A program made the translations under genes and the position numbers. A model generated the notes under the pieces. It was not told the origin of the DNA and did no database searches. It saw only the letters and a list, made by a program, of their open reading frames with translations. This document shows positions 42,161 to 53,197 of a DNA stretch of 64,000 bases, piece by piece. How positions within the stretch are numbered: the first letter of the stretch is position 1; every line of letters starts with the position of its first letter. Source of the stretch: Pseudopedobacter sp039918235 (GTDB lineage: Bacteria > Bacteroidota > Bacteroidia > Sphingobacteriales > Sphingobacteriaceae); assembly GCA_039918235.1 (NCBI GenBank), contig JBDSHZ010000062.1, positions 1 to 64,000 of the forward strand, read 5' to 3'.

Positions 42161-43156
42161 TTATTGATAAGTTGAATTTTCATGAGTAATTGTTTCCGGA
42201 CTGTTATAAATTTCCTTCACTCTTTCTGCGATATTATTTGTCCAAAGCCAACTGGTCCAAACCAGAAACCAGGCCCATTTAGGCTGTGCTTCGAGAACAT
42301 CCTTATTAGGTAAGGTGCCTACTTCTGTTAGCGCAATAGGTCTTCCTTCCGCCAGATCTAACAATTCCTGATAATCTTTTTGTTCGTAATCAGAATGGTA
42401 AACATCGGTTCCTAAAATATCCACATATTGGTGTCCCGGATAATAATATTTATAGCTATAAGCCTCATCCTTAGGTAAATCTCGTGGCCCATTTCCTCCC
42501 CAAACCCAAATTAAATTGTCTAGATGATGATAATTCGTATACCTGTAATACATCATTTGCCAAAGCTTAGCAATCCCATCCTTCCCTCTTTTATCACCCC
42601 ACCAAAACCATACCCCATTCATTTCGTGATAAGGGCGCCAAAGTATCGGAACATTCGCATCTCGCAATTCTTTTAGGTAAAATGCAATTTGATCAATCTG
42701 AGCAAGCCATTTTTTATTCAAACTGGTGCCGTCAGTAATGAGTTCTTTCCATTGTGCATCTGTTAAGTCCCCCTGAATGCTTTCCTTCCAGCGAAATGGA
42801 GGGTTGTCGGCCGGATTTCCTTGATGCCACATTAAGGTTACCAGGTAACCATCCTTGTTTTTTTTGATGGATTCTTTGACAATTGCTTCTCCGTTATCCT
42901 GCATTCCGTTCCAGATAAAATCTGTTCCCCAAAGTTCAGGGCTTTTACCGCTGATAGCTTTGGCACTATCTGAAAAAAAATTCATTTGTTCATTATAATT
43001 ATGCTGGCCTGCAATCATTTTCTTTCCGTAAATGGAATAGATATAAGCCAATAATTTTTTGGCTTCCGGGCTTGCATTTTTATTTACCGGTGGAAGTGAC
43101 TGCGCAAAAGACTGGCTCACAAAAAAAGCAAAGAACAGGAAAATCAGTTTTCTCAT
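42161..43156 (-). CDS. Glycoside hydrolase family 26 beta-mannanase
   Basis: A 331-residue exported enzyme with signal peptide ending SFAQ. The GH26 fold is shown by GKKMIAGQHNYNEQ, the acid/base Glu in RPYHEMNGVWFWWGDKRG near residue 178, and the nucleophile Glu in PIALTEVGTLP near 278; WVWGGNGPRDLP also fits. It likely hydrolyses beta-1,4-mannans (or related 1,3 linkages) outside the cytoplasm. No carbohydrate-binding module or T9SS C-terminal sorting domain is visible, so periplasmic or outer-membrane-associated location is likely. Confidence 0.9.
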   Translation of the reverse strand: MRKLIFLFFAFFVSQSFAQSLPPVNKNASPEAKKLLAYIYSIYGKKMIAGQHNYNEQMNFFSDSAKAISGKSPELWGTDFIWNGMQDNGEAIVKESIKKNKDGYLVTLMWHQGNPADNPPFRWKESIQGDLTDAQWKELITDGTSLNKKWLAQIDQIAFYLKELRDANVPILWRPYHEMNGVWFWWGDKRGKDGIAKLWQMMYYRYTNYHHLDNLIWVWGGNGPRDLPKDEAYSYKYYYPGHQYVDILGTDVYHSDYEQKDYQELLDLAEGRPIALTEVGTLPNKDVLEAQPKWAWFLVWTSWLWTNNIAERVKEIYNSPETITHENSTYQ

Positions 43157-43212
43157 TTTAAAGGTCTGTTTAGAATCATCAAGGTACCAATTCTAATGAT
43201 TTAAGGTTGATT

Positions 43213-43245
43213 TATTTTTTAGCTAATTCTAGTTAAAAAAGAAGC
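43213..43245 (-). terminator. Possible terminator between the POP and mannanase genes
   Basis: Imperfect 10-bp AT-rich stem TTTTTTAGCT / AGTTAAAAAA with a 6-nt loop. It lies after the prolyl oligopeptidase gene's stop on the minus strand. The low GC makes it weak. Confidence 0.4.
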
Positions 43246-43308
43246 TACTGTCCAACTGAACAAGAGCTTCCTGTTAAAACTTTTATACGATTAATTTTTA
43301 CATCTCTT

Positions 43309-45465
43309 TTACTTCTGGTAATCAAGTCCCATATTCTGGAACATAAAAGCCCATTTATCCGCTTGCTCTTCAATTATTTTAGACGTAGGTTTTCCAGCTC
43401 CATGGCCGGCATTGCTCTCAATTCTGATGAGAACCGGAGCATTGCCTTTATGGTATTCCTGCAATCGGGCTGCAAACTTAAAGGAGTGTGCCGGGACTAC
43501 CCTATCATCATGATCTGCAGTGGTGACCATGGTTGCAGGATAAGCAGTGCCAGCTTTTAATGCGCTGTAAGGTGAATATTTATATAGGTAATCAAACATC
43601 TCTTTTGAATCTTCGGCTGTGCCGTAATCATAAGCCCAACCTGCCCCAGCGGTAAATTTATTGTAACGAAGCATATCCATTACACCCACAGCTGGAAAAG
43701 CTACTTTAAATAAATCTGGACGTTGTGTCATTACCGCACCTACTAATAAGCCACCGTTTGAACCGCCTGAAATTGCCAAATAAGGTGTAGAAGTATATTT
43801 TTCATTAATTAGGTATTGAGCTGCCGCAATAAAATCATCAAAAACATTTTGCTTTTGCATTTTAGTACCGGCAATATGCCATTTCTCGCCATATTCGCCA
43901 CCACCACGCAGATTAGGAACAGCATACACACCGCCCTGCTCTAACAAAACAATATTTGAAGTACTAAATGCTGGCGTTAAACTGATGCTGAACCCGCCAT
44001 AAGCATATAGCATTGTAGGGTTTTTACCGTTCAATTCAATCCCTTTTTTATAAGTGATGATCATCGGGATTTTAGTGCCGTCTTTTGAATTGTAAAAAAC
44101 CTGCTTAGACTCATATTGTGAAGGATCAAACTGAACTCCTGATTTCTTGTAAATTTCTGATTGCCCACTTGCGATATTGTACTTGAAGATGGTAGATGGA
44201 TAAACATAGGAAGTGAAATTAAAATACAGTTCGTCCTCATTTTTCTTGGCTCCAAAACCAGATGCAGTGCCGATTCCAGGCAAAGCAATCTCACGTTCTT
44301 TGGTTCCTTTTAAATCATATTGCAACACCAAAGAAGTGGCATCTTTTAGGTAATTGGCAAATATTTTTCCACCGCCTGTACTGGCACTCATTACATTCTC
44401 CGTTTCAGGAATCAAGTCTTTCCAGTTTGCCGGAGATGGACTAGCCACATCAACAGTTACCAAACGGTAATTGGGCGCTTTGTAGTTGGTATAAATGTAA
44501 AGGATGCTCCCTGCATCCGTCAGAATGCTTTGCTCCCTATCAAAACCACCAACAACCTTAATAATTCCACTATTTGGTTTACTTAGGTCTTTAAAATAGA
44601 GTTCATTGCCTGTGGTAGAATTTGCAGCCGTGATCACTAAAAATCTTTCGTCTTCGGTTAAATAAGCACCAATATATCTACGTTTGGTCTGGTCGCCACC
44701 AAATATCAATTTATCTGTACTTTGGGGTGTTCCCAATGTATGAAAATACAGTTTATGGTATTGGGTTAAACCCGATAAAGTTGAACCTTCTGAAGGTTTA
44801 TCATAACTGCTGTAATAGAAACCTTCTGTTCCTCTCCAAGCCAAGCCAGAAAACTTTACATCAACCAAAGTATCGCCAACAGTTGTTTTATCTGCTGTTT
44901 TAATCACAATCACTTTTCGCCAATCTGATCCTCCTTCTGATATTTGATAAGCGGCCAAACTTCCATTCTTAGAAAAATCTATTCCTGCCAATGAAGTTGT
45001 TCCATCTCCAGAAAATTCATTCGGATTTAGGAAAACCTCTGGCTCACCTTCTCCAATTTGGCGGTATAAAACCGATTGATTCTGCAAGCCATCATTTTTA
45101 TAAAAATACGTGTATTTGCCTTCCTTAAAAGGAGCAGAATACTTTTCATAATTCCAAAGCACTCCCAATCGTTTCTTTATTTCGTCTCTGTAAGGAATTT
45201 GAGCAAGGTAATTTTGGGTGACCTTGTTTTCAGCAATAACCCATGCTTTGGTCTCATTTGAGGTGTCGTTTTCTAACCATCGGTAAGGATCAGGAACAAC
45301 TGTTCCAAAATAATCATCGCTTACGGTTCCTTTTGCGGTTTGGGGATAAGGCGAATTTTTAATGCTATCAGCAGGGGCTATCATATCTTCTGAAATGGGA
45401 TTTTTGTTATTGGAACAGCTTGAAAAAATAATTGCTGCAGAAATGAATAGAAATATTTTTTTCAT
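43309..45465 (-). CDS. Prolyl oligopeptidase family serine peptidase, lipoprotein
   Basis: A 718-residue post-proline cleaving peptidase. Lipoprotein signal (lipobox FSSC, Cys17), a seven-bladed propeller (residues ~90-430) and the alpha/beta hydrolase domain. The triad is Ser in ISGGSNGGLLVGA near 566, Asp in ATMVTTADHDDRVVPAHSFK near 651 and His in ESNAGHGAGKP near 685. LYAYGGFSISLTPAFS and LRGGGEYGEKWHIAGT are strong S9A family signatures. Probably periplasmic, degrading peptides of up to about 30 residues. Confidence 0.95.
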   Translation of the reverse strand: MKKIFLFISAAIIFSSCSNNKNPISEDMIAPADSIKNSPYPQTAKGTVSDDYFGTVVPDPYRWLENDTSNETKAWVIAENKVTQNYLAQIPYRDEIKKRLGVLWNYEKYSAPFKEGKYTYFYKNDGLQNQSVLYRQIGEGEPEVFLNPNEFSGDGTTSLAGIDFSKNGSLAAYQISEGGSDWRKVIVIKTADKTTVGDTLVDVKFSGLAWRGTEGFYYSSYDKPSEGSTLSGLTQYHKLYFHTLGTPQSTDKLIFGGDQTKRRYIGAYLTEDERFLVITAANSTTGNELYFKDLSKPNSGIIKVVGGFDREQSILTDAGSILYIYTNYKAPNYRLVTVDVASPSPANWKDLIPETENVMSASTGGGKIFANYLKDATSLVLQYDLKGTKEREIALPGIGTASGFGAKKNEDELYFNFTSYVYPSTIFKYNIASGQSEIYKKSGVQFDPSQYESKQVFYNSKDGTKIPMIITYKKGIELNGKNPTMLYAYGGFSISLTPAFSTSNIVLLEQGGVYAVPNLRGGGEYGEKWHIAGTKMQKQNVFDDFIAAAQYLINEKYTSTPYLAISGGSNGGLLVGAVMTQRPDLFKVAFPAVGVMDMLRYNKFTAGAGWAYDYGTAEDSKEMFDYLYKYSPYSALKAGTAYPATMVTTADHDDRVVPAHSFKFAARLQEYHKGNAPVLIRIESNAGHGAGKPTSKIIEEQADKWAFMFQNMGLDYQK

Positions 45466-45545
45466 GCTCAGGAATATATTTAAGGTAAATCTAAAGCTAG
45501 CAAAACCAGTTTAAAATACCTTAAATTGGTGTAATATTTAATGTG

Positions 45546-48500
45546 TTATTGAATAGTAAACCTCAGGTTAACCCCAAAATTACTAAATGCCGTAACAAAA
45601 GTTTGTGAGGTATAAGGTTTAGTGACATTAGAATCATAAAATAACCTCAGGTTAAATTTTTGATTGATCACATAATCAATACTTGGTCTAAAAGTAATGT
45701 TTTTAGAACCTGCGGATATTTCCGGATCATTCACATCAGCTCTATAAATTACTGTTTTGTTATCTCTGATGGCTACATCCAACTTAAAGTTGAGGTCATT
45801 CTTTAGGTTCACACTTTTAAATAAGCCGAAAGGAAATCTGAAATCTGCCGTACGATAACCAAAACCTAGTACAATAGCCTGATCTTTTTGCGAAGCCAAC
45901 TGACTATTGGAAAGGCCCAAGCTGAGTGATCTGGATTTACGGTATTCAATATTTCCTGTCATATTATTTTTAAAGCGCATATCAACACCTAAAAGAGGTA
46001 CAAATTGTTCAAATAAAGTAACCTGAGAGAATTGATAGAATGGAAGGAAATTATTTTCGGCATCTCTCACATTTACCCCTCCATTACTTTCTGAGTACCT
46101 GATCAAAGAGTTAAAACCGTTTACATTGTAAGTTGAATTATAGCTATGAGAAAGATCAAATGAAGAGAAAATATCGCTTAATGCGGCAAGTTTTGCTAAA
46201 CCGTTATAGGTAATTCTCCAGTTTGGAACTGGTATTCTTGGGAATTTATCCAAATCCGCATCGGAAGCACTTTTATTTTTATAGGCCGCAAGAAAAGCTG
46301 GAATTACCACATCCTGAGAGGTTTTCCCGTAGCCATCAGCAAATTCTGAAATTACCCCACTACTATTTGGATTTTCTCTACCCAAACGTTGAGAAATCTG
46401 TGTTCTGTTTGTCAAAAACTGCTGGAAAACATTGGATGTCTTATCAGCGTTTTTATCCTTGAAAGCGCTTCCTAAAGAAATAATGGAAATACTATAATCT
46501 CCGGTAGTGATAGGGCTTAAACTGTTAAAACCACCCACTGTATTGTTATATCTGAAATTGGTGGAGAAATTTTTACTGCTGTTTTTAAATGCGGTAAGCT
46601 CTATCCTGAAATCTTTAAAAGGTTCAATGGATCCTCTTAAATTTAGCTTCTCGTTTAAAGTGGTCACATAAAGCTGGTTCTGCAAGGTATCCTGAGTGAG
46701 CCAACCATTGTTTAAAGCTTTAAATCTGATGTCTTGTTGAGAACCCAAAATGAAACCAACTCCTGGAGCGTTTGCGCTAAAATCGTATCCAAAGACATTG
46801 GTAGTTGGCAAATAGCCGGGTAAAAATGTTCCATCGTTTCTAATATAAGAACCGCTTAAACTTTTAACGCTGGTAATCATATTAATGAAAAAATTACCAA
46901 TTCCACCCTGACTATTTGGGTCTTTCAACTGACGGTAAAAACCGAATTTGTTGTACAGCAAATTCATGTTTAATGTTGGATTAAGCTGAACCGTTCTGGA
47001 ATTCTGAATGGTATTACCAAAGTTTATTCCTGGATCGTTCAAGCTGATTAAAGGCTCTGTCATCCAGTTGAACTGAGTTTGATACCTAGTTAGGATATTG
47101 ATAAAATCTAATCCGGGGATTTTATTTATAGGAACAGTGTAAGACAAACTTACTGTATGGTTATAATTGGTAGTTCTGCCTAATTTTAACAGGTTTTGCC
47201 AAACGGTATCTCTTTTTAAGCCGGTAATTCTTCCTTCAGGTTCATCAACTACGGATAAATTGGTAGCGTTAAAATCAAGCTTTAGTGATTTTGTTAAATC
47301 CCAACTTACCCCATAAAGACGATTGATCTGGAAGTTTTTATTAAAGGAAGTCCTAATCGGAATAAAATTATTAGGATCATTATCTCTTAAAGTATTTTCA
47401 GAATATAATCTGTTCAACTCTACTCTAAAGTTTAAAACTGATGGTAGCAAACTAAAATTAAAATCTTTCAGCAAAGAAAAAGCTTTGGATTTAATGGCTT
47501 TATCAAAAGGAGTGATAAACTTTGCTGGATTGCTATAATTGTAACCTAACGATCCTCGATAATTTTTTTGAAGGCTGTTTTGATTGATAAAATCATGATG
47601 GTCATATTCAGTATAGGCGTAAGATAAATTCCAGTTTTCTAAATCCCAAAGATGGTTTTTTGAATTTGGATCAGTTTTTATTTTACGCACATTGGTAAAA
47701 TTGATCCCTCGTCTTAACGTATAATCTTGAGCATAATCTTTAATAGAATCTGCCACACTCTTAGAAACCTGACTTAAGATATTCTTCAATTCAATATCAG
47801 GGTTTTTAGGATCGTACTGAGGCATGCTTACCTGATTGGAATAATTGACAAACATTGGAATCTTTAAACCTGATTTCATAGGGAAAAATTTCCCCAGTTC
47901 AAAGCTGGAGGAAACATCAAAAAAGCGGTCGTCAGATCTGTTGAGCTCACTAATCCGCTGATCTAAGGACCCAAAACCAATAGACCTTTTATTTGCAGAA
48001 ACGGTGACATCTCCAAAATCTGCAAGTTTTGCATTTACTCTTGCGGTTGCCGCCCAACCTCCTCTTTCATCAAAATCTGTTAAGCGCAATTCGTTAAACC
48101 AAAGTTCAACCGTTTTATCCAAACCATCATCTCCGACAGAAACATTAGTTTTTAAAGGATTTCTTGCACCCAACATCAAAACCCTTATTTTGCTTAAATC
48201 TGGTTGCCCTTTAATAGTGACGCTGTTAATGCCATCAGTAAATGTATAAGGCACATTGATTGGCCAAGGCTGCCCAGGTGCAATAAAAGCGTTATTTCTA
48301 TTGGTTTTTGCCAATTGGAACAACCTGAATGCTATGTCTATCCTATTTTCAACAGGCCATATCAATTCAGGATCTGTAGCTCCTGGATTAGTTATTTTTG
48401 CAGGGATCTCGTATTCGTAATAGTTATCCTGATTATCAGTTCCCAATCTTATAAAAGCATTCACATCGCCGTCTCTCAACTGCTCTCCTTCTGCATGAAT

Positions 48501-51500
48501 ATACAGCTGCAAACGCTTATAAGAACGTACATCATTCACAGTCGTTTTATAGGCTGCTCTGGCATAACCATCTCTTAAATTCTTGACCACTATTGCTAAA
48601 GACTGTTCATTTTGTTTGGTGTCTCCTCTAAAATTAGAGAAGTCTTTTTCTCTTTGGATACCCGGAGGTACGACATAAGGAATAGGTGTTCTGGTTCCGT
48701 TTTCCTCAATATTTACAGTAGTGACGTCTAAAGTAGAATTATCTAAACCAAGGTTATTAAGGCTTGGATCTGTCAATGCCTTTGCAGGATTATTTTCCGC
48801 ATTAAATCTTCTCCATTCTCCTCTTACCAATTGCAAGCGGGCAAATCTTATCACGGAAGTATCTGCAAAATTGGTCATGAACATCCGCATGAAGCGGATG
48901 GATTTAAAATCCTGAATATTGCCCACTTTACTTTCATATTGGGAAATTGGAATTTTTATCTGATACCAGTTTACACTTTGCTTTGTTCCATTAGCTAAAT
49001 CTACCGAAGAGGTCACCATATCGGTAACGAAATTTTTTCCAACTACTAAATCTCCAGGGCGGATACTGATTTTATATTGATAATATTCATCAGCCTTGGT
49101 TTCATTATTATCCCGATTGATATCTTCTCCATCAGGCAAAGACGTAGAAGCAGAGTTTTCAATTCCAATGGCATCAACCGATTGTTGAGAAGTTTTTGAG
49201 TTTCCCTCTGTTCCGTTATAGTTTTCATAACGTTTTAAAATTCCTGCATTTTGCTGATCTAATGTTGGACCTCTGTAATATAAAAAATCATCTGAAGAGG
49301 GGTCATTCTTAAACTGATTGGCGGCCTGCGTATTCAGCTGGCTGGTCACCTGATTAACTATTCCTTGATATTTTTGCTGTTCAGTAATATCATCTAAACC
49401 GTCTAAACCCACATCCTGTATTTTACGGGCGTTTGGATCATTATCAAAAGCTTGTATGACTGGTTGCAGTTTCGGGATTCTTCCCCAAACAGTTTCATCC
49501 GTTGAAGTAGCGTTATTATCTACCGGCAAACCGTTTTCTAAACTTTTTCTACCATCTTTTAAAATATCTTCAGAGATGTTACCAATGTTAAAATACAAAT
49601 CTCCGCCAGAAGAATTTTGCTTGTAAATAAAAGGATCTAAAACCCAGAGTTCAATAAACTCAATATTTAAAGCCTCAAAATCATTGGTTTCCACTCTTCT
49701 GAAAATTCCGCCCCAGCGGTTTCTTGGATTGCTTAATGTGCCATCATTATTGAGACCTGTTGCCGTAAAGTTATAAGGACCTCTTAAAGAAGGATAATAA
49801 GCCAAATTGAAGGTTGGCAAACTCAATAATGTACCTGTTGCTACTTGTTTAAATGGAAAAACTTCTGTTTCTAAAACCTGCCTTACATAATGATTTGAAA
49901 GTTCCGTTTTGTTATTCTGGATATTAGCCGGTGTGAAATTGCTATTTCTATCATAAAATATAGGATCTATATTAAAGAAGGCTAGTTTGGCCCTATTAAA
50001 TCCATAGGAAAGGTCATTACTCAATTGCGATTCAGAGAAAAGTTGTGGCGTTCCTGAAATCTGCCAAGTATTTGCTCCTTTTAAATCAATGGTTGACCTG
50101 CTACCTTCAAAATCATCAATATAACTGGTCCCACCAGAACTGCCTGCAAAATTCAACGCTTTTGCATGTCCGGGATTAAATTTGGCAAATTCTCCATTAA
50201 AAGTAACTGATGATGTTTCCTTAGTAGAAATAAAAGGTATTTTATCTACTAATCTGGTAAGGAGACGGCTATTGGCACTATAGTTCACATCAAAACCATA
50301 AATGGTATTGGAGATGGATTCTTCTCCGAAATTCACTTTTTGAGTAATTGGCGCTTCCTTCAAATTCATCAGCGTAGCGCCAATATTGAAATCCTCATTT
50401 ATCCTATAATCCAGTCTTGTACCAAATAATGATTTCTGTTGGATGCCAAAAAGCTCATTACTTTCCAATTTTATTTTAATGGGCTGGCCTGAGTTTAGCA
50501 ATGCCTCGTTCAGGATTTTAACCCTTCCAATATTATAATCAACGGTATAATCTGCTCCTTCGGTTAACTTTAAAGTTCCTGCCGTTACCACCACAGAACC
50601 TTCCGGAACATTAATGGCATTTAACTGAAATTCTGAACTTACCTGAGACTGATAAGTCCCTTTGATGATATACCTGTTTAAATTAGGGAAAAATTGTTGC
50701 GCAATGGTTTTGGTTGAATCGTATAAAGGTTGGTAAACATATTTATTGATTAAGGCTTGCTCCGTTACCGGGATAAACTGTGAGGCTAAATCCTGACCAA
50801 AAGGTTCAATGGTTGGGAAAATAATCCTTCCGTTTTGTGGGTCAATGGTCAATCCCTGCAAAAAATCAAAAAACCCATCTGGCTCTTTCGCATTCTGTTG
50901 GTTTAAACGGTCCAGATTAGTGACCTGAATCCATTGTTTTCCTGTGGTATTCTGTCCTTCGGTTATTAAAGGTTTCTCCACTCCTGATTGATCATCTAAC
51001 CTAAAAATGTTCAATCTAAAATCATTTGGACTTACTTGGTAAGCTCCTAATGAATAAATGTTTTTCATCATCAGATCCCAAAGCGGTAAATTGGTTTTGA
51101 TGGTTTCATTCTTTAGTAATTTGGTATATAAAACCTGCGGATTATCTGGAGCAACCTGCACATCAGTAGAAAATTCCCCCACTTGATATTCAACTCCGTT
51201 TACAGTGTAACGATAAGCAACCGCTAATACTTCATCTGCATTTAATGCATTATTTAAGGAGATATAGCCTAGTTGAGGGTTAAGGTTAAACTCTCTATCT
51301 GTAAGTTTTCTGGCGTAAGTGAGTTTATTGTAATTATCTGTTTTACCGTTAGCCTGAAAATAGGTGTCAATATCGTTAGAATTTGTCCTCCTAGCATTAG
51401 GCGGTATATTTTGCAATAAACTATTGGACTGATTGGGAAACCCAGGCCCACTAAAACCTGCCGGAAGAGCTGAAAAACCTGCACCGCCTTGAAAAAGAGC

Positions 51501-52589
51501 CGTGTTATAAGGATTGTTTTCTCCCAAATCCATAAAAGCCAAAACATCTCTGGAATCAGTAGTACTATTGGTCTTATTGGTTAACCAAACCTCAATTTTT
51601 GTAATATTGACATTTGAAGTGATGATGGGCAAGTTTGCCAATGCCCGGTTATAATTATTTCTGAAATACTGTGCTAAAAAGTAGTGTTTATTGGCTTCGT
51701 AATTATCTGTAGTTAACCTAAACTCATTTTGCTGAGCACCATTGGTAATGTTAATTTCCTTAGACTGCGATTTCTGTTGTGAATACAAGGTGGTGACTCC
51801 CAATCTTCCAAATTGTAATTGGGTTTTTAATCCAAACAATGCTTGGCTCCCGCTGATTAAAGTGGTGTTCAAGGGAAAACTGACCATACCCGCTTCAATC
51901 TTTTTAATGATTTCATCTTTATAACCTGTGTATTCCAACTTCACTTGGTTCTCGAAATCAAATTGCGCTTCGGTATTGTAATTGGTGGTGATTTTTAGCT
52001 TATCACCAATGTTTCCAATCAGGTTCATCTGTATCCGCTGGTTGAAATCAAAGTTCCCTGATTTTCTTTGTCTTTCATTCAACAGGGGATTCTCATTTCT
52101 ATTGAGCCTACCAGAAAAAGTAAGATCTGCTGTGCCACGGGGCTGAATATTTATAGTGTTTCCTCCAAAAATCTTTTCGAACGATTTGCTGTTGATCTTT
52201 ACTTCGGGAATAAATCCTTCTTTTTCTTCAGGCTGGGTAGTTGCGACAACTGTTTTCCAATAAGAATTGATGATATTTTTTTCTTCTAAAGCTTGGTACT
52301 CTTTAAAAGTAAGGTATTGCGGAATTTTAATCAGTTTCCCATTAATGGTTTCTTTTACGATATACTTTTTGGTTGCAGGGTCATAAGTCACTGTTTTTTT
52401 AACCGCTTGCGGGTTATCTAAAAAAAGACTAGAACCTCCAAAAACAGGCGTAGTATAGGTGTCTTTTGTAGGATATTTTATTTTTAAGGAATCGGTAGCA
52501 TTTTTTTGAGCAAACGCAAGATTGCCTAAGAGAAGCAAATGAAAAATAATACATAGTCTAAAATGAAGACGGGTAGAATTTATTCTCAA
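45546..52589 (-). CDS. sprA: Cell surface protein SprA, type IX secretion translocon
   Basis: A 2347-residue outer-membrane protein of the SprA/Sov family, the very large beta-barrel pore of the Bacteroidota type IX secretion system. Signal peptide ends FAQ. Family signatures throughout: GTADLTFSGRLNRNENPLLN, the LESNELFGIQQKSLFGTRLD region, and multiple aromatic-rich strands up to the end (PYTSQTFVTAFSNFGVNLRF). The start is TTG at 52589; no early ATG is present. Last gene of the maeB-ruvA-sprA run, where ruvA-sprA order is typical in Bacteroidota. Other T9SS parts (PorV, GldKLMN) are not in this window. Confidence 0.96.
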   Translation of the reverse strand: MRINSTRLHFRLCIIFHLLLLGNLAFAQKNATDSLKIKYPTKDTYTTPVFGGSSLFLDNPQAVKKTVTYDPATKKYIVKETINGKLIKIPQYLTFKEYQALEEKNIINSYWKTVVATTQPEEKEGFIPEVKINSKSFEKIFGGNTINIQPRGTADLTFSGRLNRNENPLLNERQRKSGNFDFNQRIQMNLIGNIGDKLKITTNYNTEAQFDFENQVKLEYTGYKDEIIKKIEAGMVSFPLNTTLISGSQALFGLKTQLQFGRLGVTTLYSQQKSQSKEINITNGAQQNEFRLTTDNYEANKHYFLAQYFRNNYNRALANLPIITSNVNITKIEVWLTNKTNSTTDSRDVLAFMDLGENNPYNTALFQGGAGFSALPAGFSGPGFPNQSNSLLQNIPPNARRTNSNDIDTYFQANGKTDNYNKLTYARKLTDREFNLNPQLGYISLNNALNADEVLAVAYRYTVNGVEYQVGEFSTDVQVAPDNPQVLYTKLLKNETIKTNLPLWDLMMKNIYSLGAYQVSPNDFRLNIFRLDDQSGVEKPLITEGQNTTGKQWIQVTNLDRLNQQNAKEPDGFFDFLQGLTIDPQNGRIIFPTIEPFGQDLASQFIPVTEQALINKYVYQPLYDSTKTIAQQFFPNLNRYIIKGTYQSQVSSEFQLNAINVPEGSVVVTAGTLKLTEGADYTVDYNIGRVKILNEALLNSGQPIKIKLESNELFGIQQKSLFGTRLDYRINEDFNIGATLMNLKEAPITQKVNFGEESISNTIYGFDVNYSANSRLLTRLVDKIPFISTKETSSVTFNGEFAKFNPGHAKALNFAGSSGGTSYIDDFEGSRSTIDLKGANTWQISGTPQLFSESQLSNDLSYGFNRAKLAFFNIDPIFYDRNSNFTPANIQNNKTELSNHYVRQVLETEVFPFKQVATGTLLSLPTFNLAYYPSLRGPYNFTATGLNNDGTLSNPRNRWGGIFRRVETNDFEALNIEFIELWVLDPFIYKQNSSGGDLYFNIGNISEDILKDGRKSLENGLPVDNNATSTDETVWGRIPKLQPVIQAFDNDPNARKIQDVGLDGLDDITEQQKYQGIVNQVTSQLNTQAANQFKNDPSSDDFLYYRGPTLDQQNAGILKRYENYNGTEGNSKTSQQSVDAIGIENSASTSLPDGEDINRDNNETKADEYYQYKISIRPGDLVVGKNFVTDMVTSSVDLANGTKQSVNWYQIKIPISQYESKVGNIQDFKSIRFMRMFMTNFADTSVIRFARLQLVRGEWRRFNAENNPAKALTDPSLNNLGLDNSTLDVTTVNIEENGTRTPIPYVVPPGIQREKDFSNFRGDTKQNEQSLAIVVKNLRDGYARAAYKTTVNDVRSYKRLQLYIHAEGEQLRDGDVNAFIRLGTDNQDNYYEYEIPAKITNPGATDPELIWPVENRIDIAFRLFQLAKTNRNNAFIAPGQPWPINVPYTFTDGINSVTIKGQPDLSKIRVLMLGARNPLKTNVSVGDDGLDKTVELWFNELRLTDFDERGGWAATARVNAKLADFGDVTVSANKRSIGFGSLDQRISELNRSDDRFFDVSSSFELGKFFPMKSGLKIPMFVNYSNQVSMPQYDPKNPDIELKNILSQVSKSVADSIKDYAQDYTLRRGINFTNVRKIKTDPNSKNHLWDLENWNLSYAYTEYDHHDFINQNSLQKNYRGSLGYNYSNPAKFITPFDKAIKSKAFSLLKDFNFSLLPSVLNFRVELNRLYSENTLRDNDPNNFIPIRTSFNKNFQINRLYGVSWDLTKSLKLDFNATNLSVVDEPEGRITGLKRDTVWQNLLKLGRTTNYNHTVSLSYTVPINKIPGLDFINILTRYQTQFNWMTEPLISLNDPGINFGNTIQNSRTVQLNPTLNMNLLYNKFGFYRQLKDPNSQGGIGNFFINMITSVKSLSGSYIRNDGTFLPGYLPTTNVFGYDFSANAPGVGFILGSQQDIRFKALNNGWLTQDTLQNQLYVTTLNEKLNLRGSIEPFKDFRIELTAFKNSSKNFSTNFRYNNTVGGFNSLSPITTGDYSISIISLGSAFKDKNADKTSNVFQQFLTNRTQISQRLGRENPNSSGVISEFADGYGKTSQDVVIPAFLAAYKNKSASDADLDKFPRIPVPNWRITYNGLAKLAALSDIFSSFDLSHSYNSTYNVNGFNSLIRYSESNGGVNVRDAENNFLPFYQFSQVTLFEQFVPLLGVDMRFKNNMTGNIEYRKSRSLSLGLSNSQLASQKDQAIVLGFGYRTADFRFPFGLFKSVNLKNDLNFKLDVAIRDNKTVIYRADVNDPEISAGSKNITFRPSIDYVINQKFNLRLFYDSNVTKPYTSQTFVTAFSNFGVNLRFTIQ

Positions 52590-52611
52590 GCGTTTTAGTT
52601 TAAGGTTTTAA

Positions 52612-53196
52612 TTATAAGCTTTTCAGCGCAATCTTAATGATGTTTTCTACAGTTAGGAGTTCGGTGGATGTTTTAACAGCTGCGTCAACTGCCCGCTCTG
52701 CAACGTTCTTTACAAAGCCCAACATCACCAAAGCACTTAACGCTTCATCCCTAGAAGTATTATTTTTTGGAGCTGAAATTAATGTGCCAGCACCATCTTT
52801 GCTCAGCTTGTCCTGAAGTTCAATAATCAGCCTTTGTGCAGATTTTGGACCTATCCCTTTAATTCTCTTGATCTGATTTACATCTCCTTTTACAATTGCT
52901 TCCTGAATTTCCTCAGGTGTAATGGATGAAAGCATCATTCTGCCAGTATTGGGGCCAATTCCGTTTACAGAAATTAAATGAAGGAACAAACGTCTTTCCC
53001 CTTCATCAGCAAAGCCATACAAAGTATGCGAATCTTCTTTAACAGAAAGCCAGGTAAACAATTTACAGCGCTCTTGATCTTTAAGAGCGCTGTAAGTATT
53101 TAATGAGATGTGAATATGGTAGCCAATTCCACCTGCTTCAATAATTACATAAGCAGGGCATTTGAAAGTTAGTTTTCCATCAATATATGCGTACAT
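52612..53196 (-). CDS. ruvA: Holliday junction DNA helicase RuvA
   Basis: Junction-binding subunit of the RuvAB branch-migration complex. 194 residues: OB-fold N-terminus (MYAYIDGKLTFKCPAYVIIE), two helix-hairpin-helix motifs (LISVNGIGPNTGRMMLSS and IKRIKGIGPKSAQRLIIEL), and the flexible C-terminal domain III (DEALSALVMLGFVKNVAERA). Starts one base after the maeB stop and is 22 nt ahead of sprA. Confidence 0.97.
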   Translation of the reverse strand: MYAYIDGKLTFKCPAYVIIEAGGIGYHIHISLNTYSALKDQERCKLFTWLSVKEDSHTLYGFADEGERRLFLHLISVNGIGPNTGRMMLSSITPEEIQEAIVKGDVNQIKRIKGIGPKSAQRLIIELQDKLSKDGAGTLISAPKNNTSRDEALSALVMLGFVKNVAERAVDAAVKTSTELLTVENIIKIALKSL

Positions 53197-53197
53197 A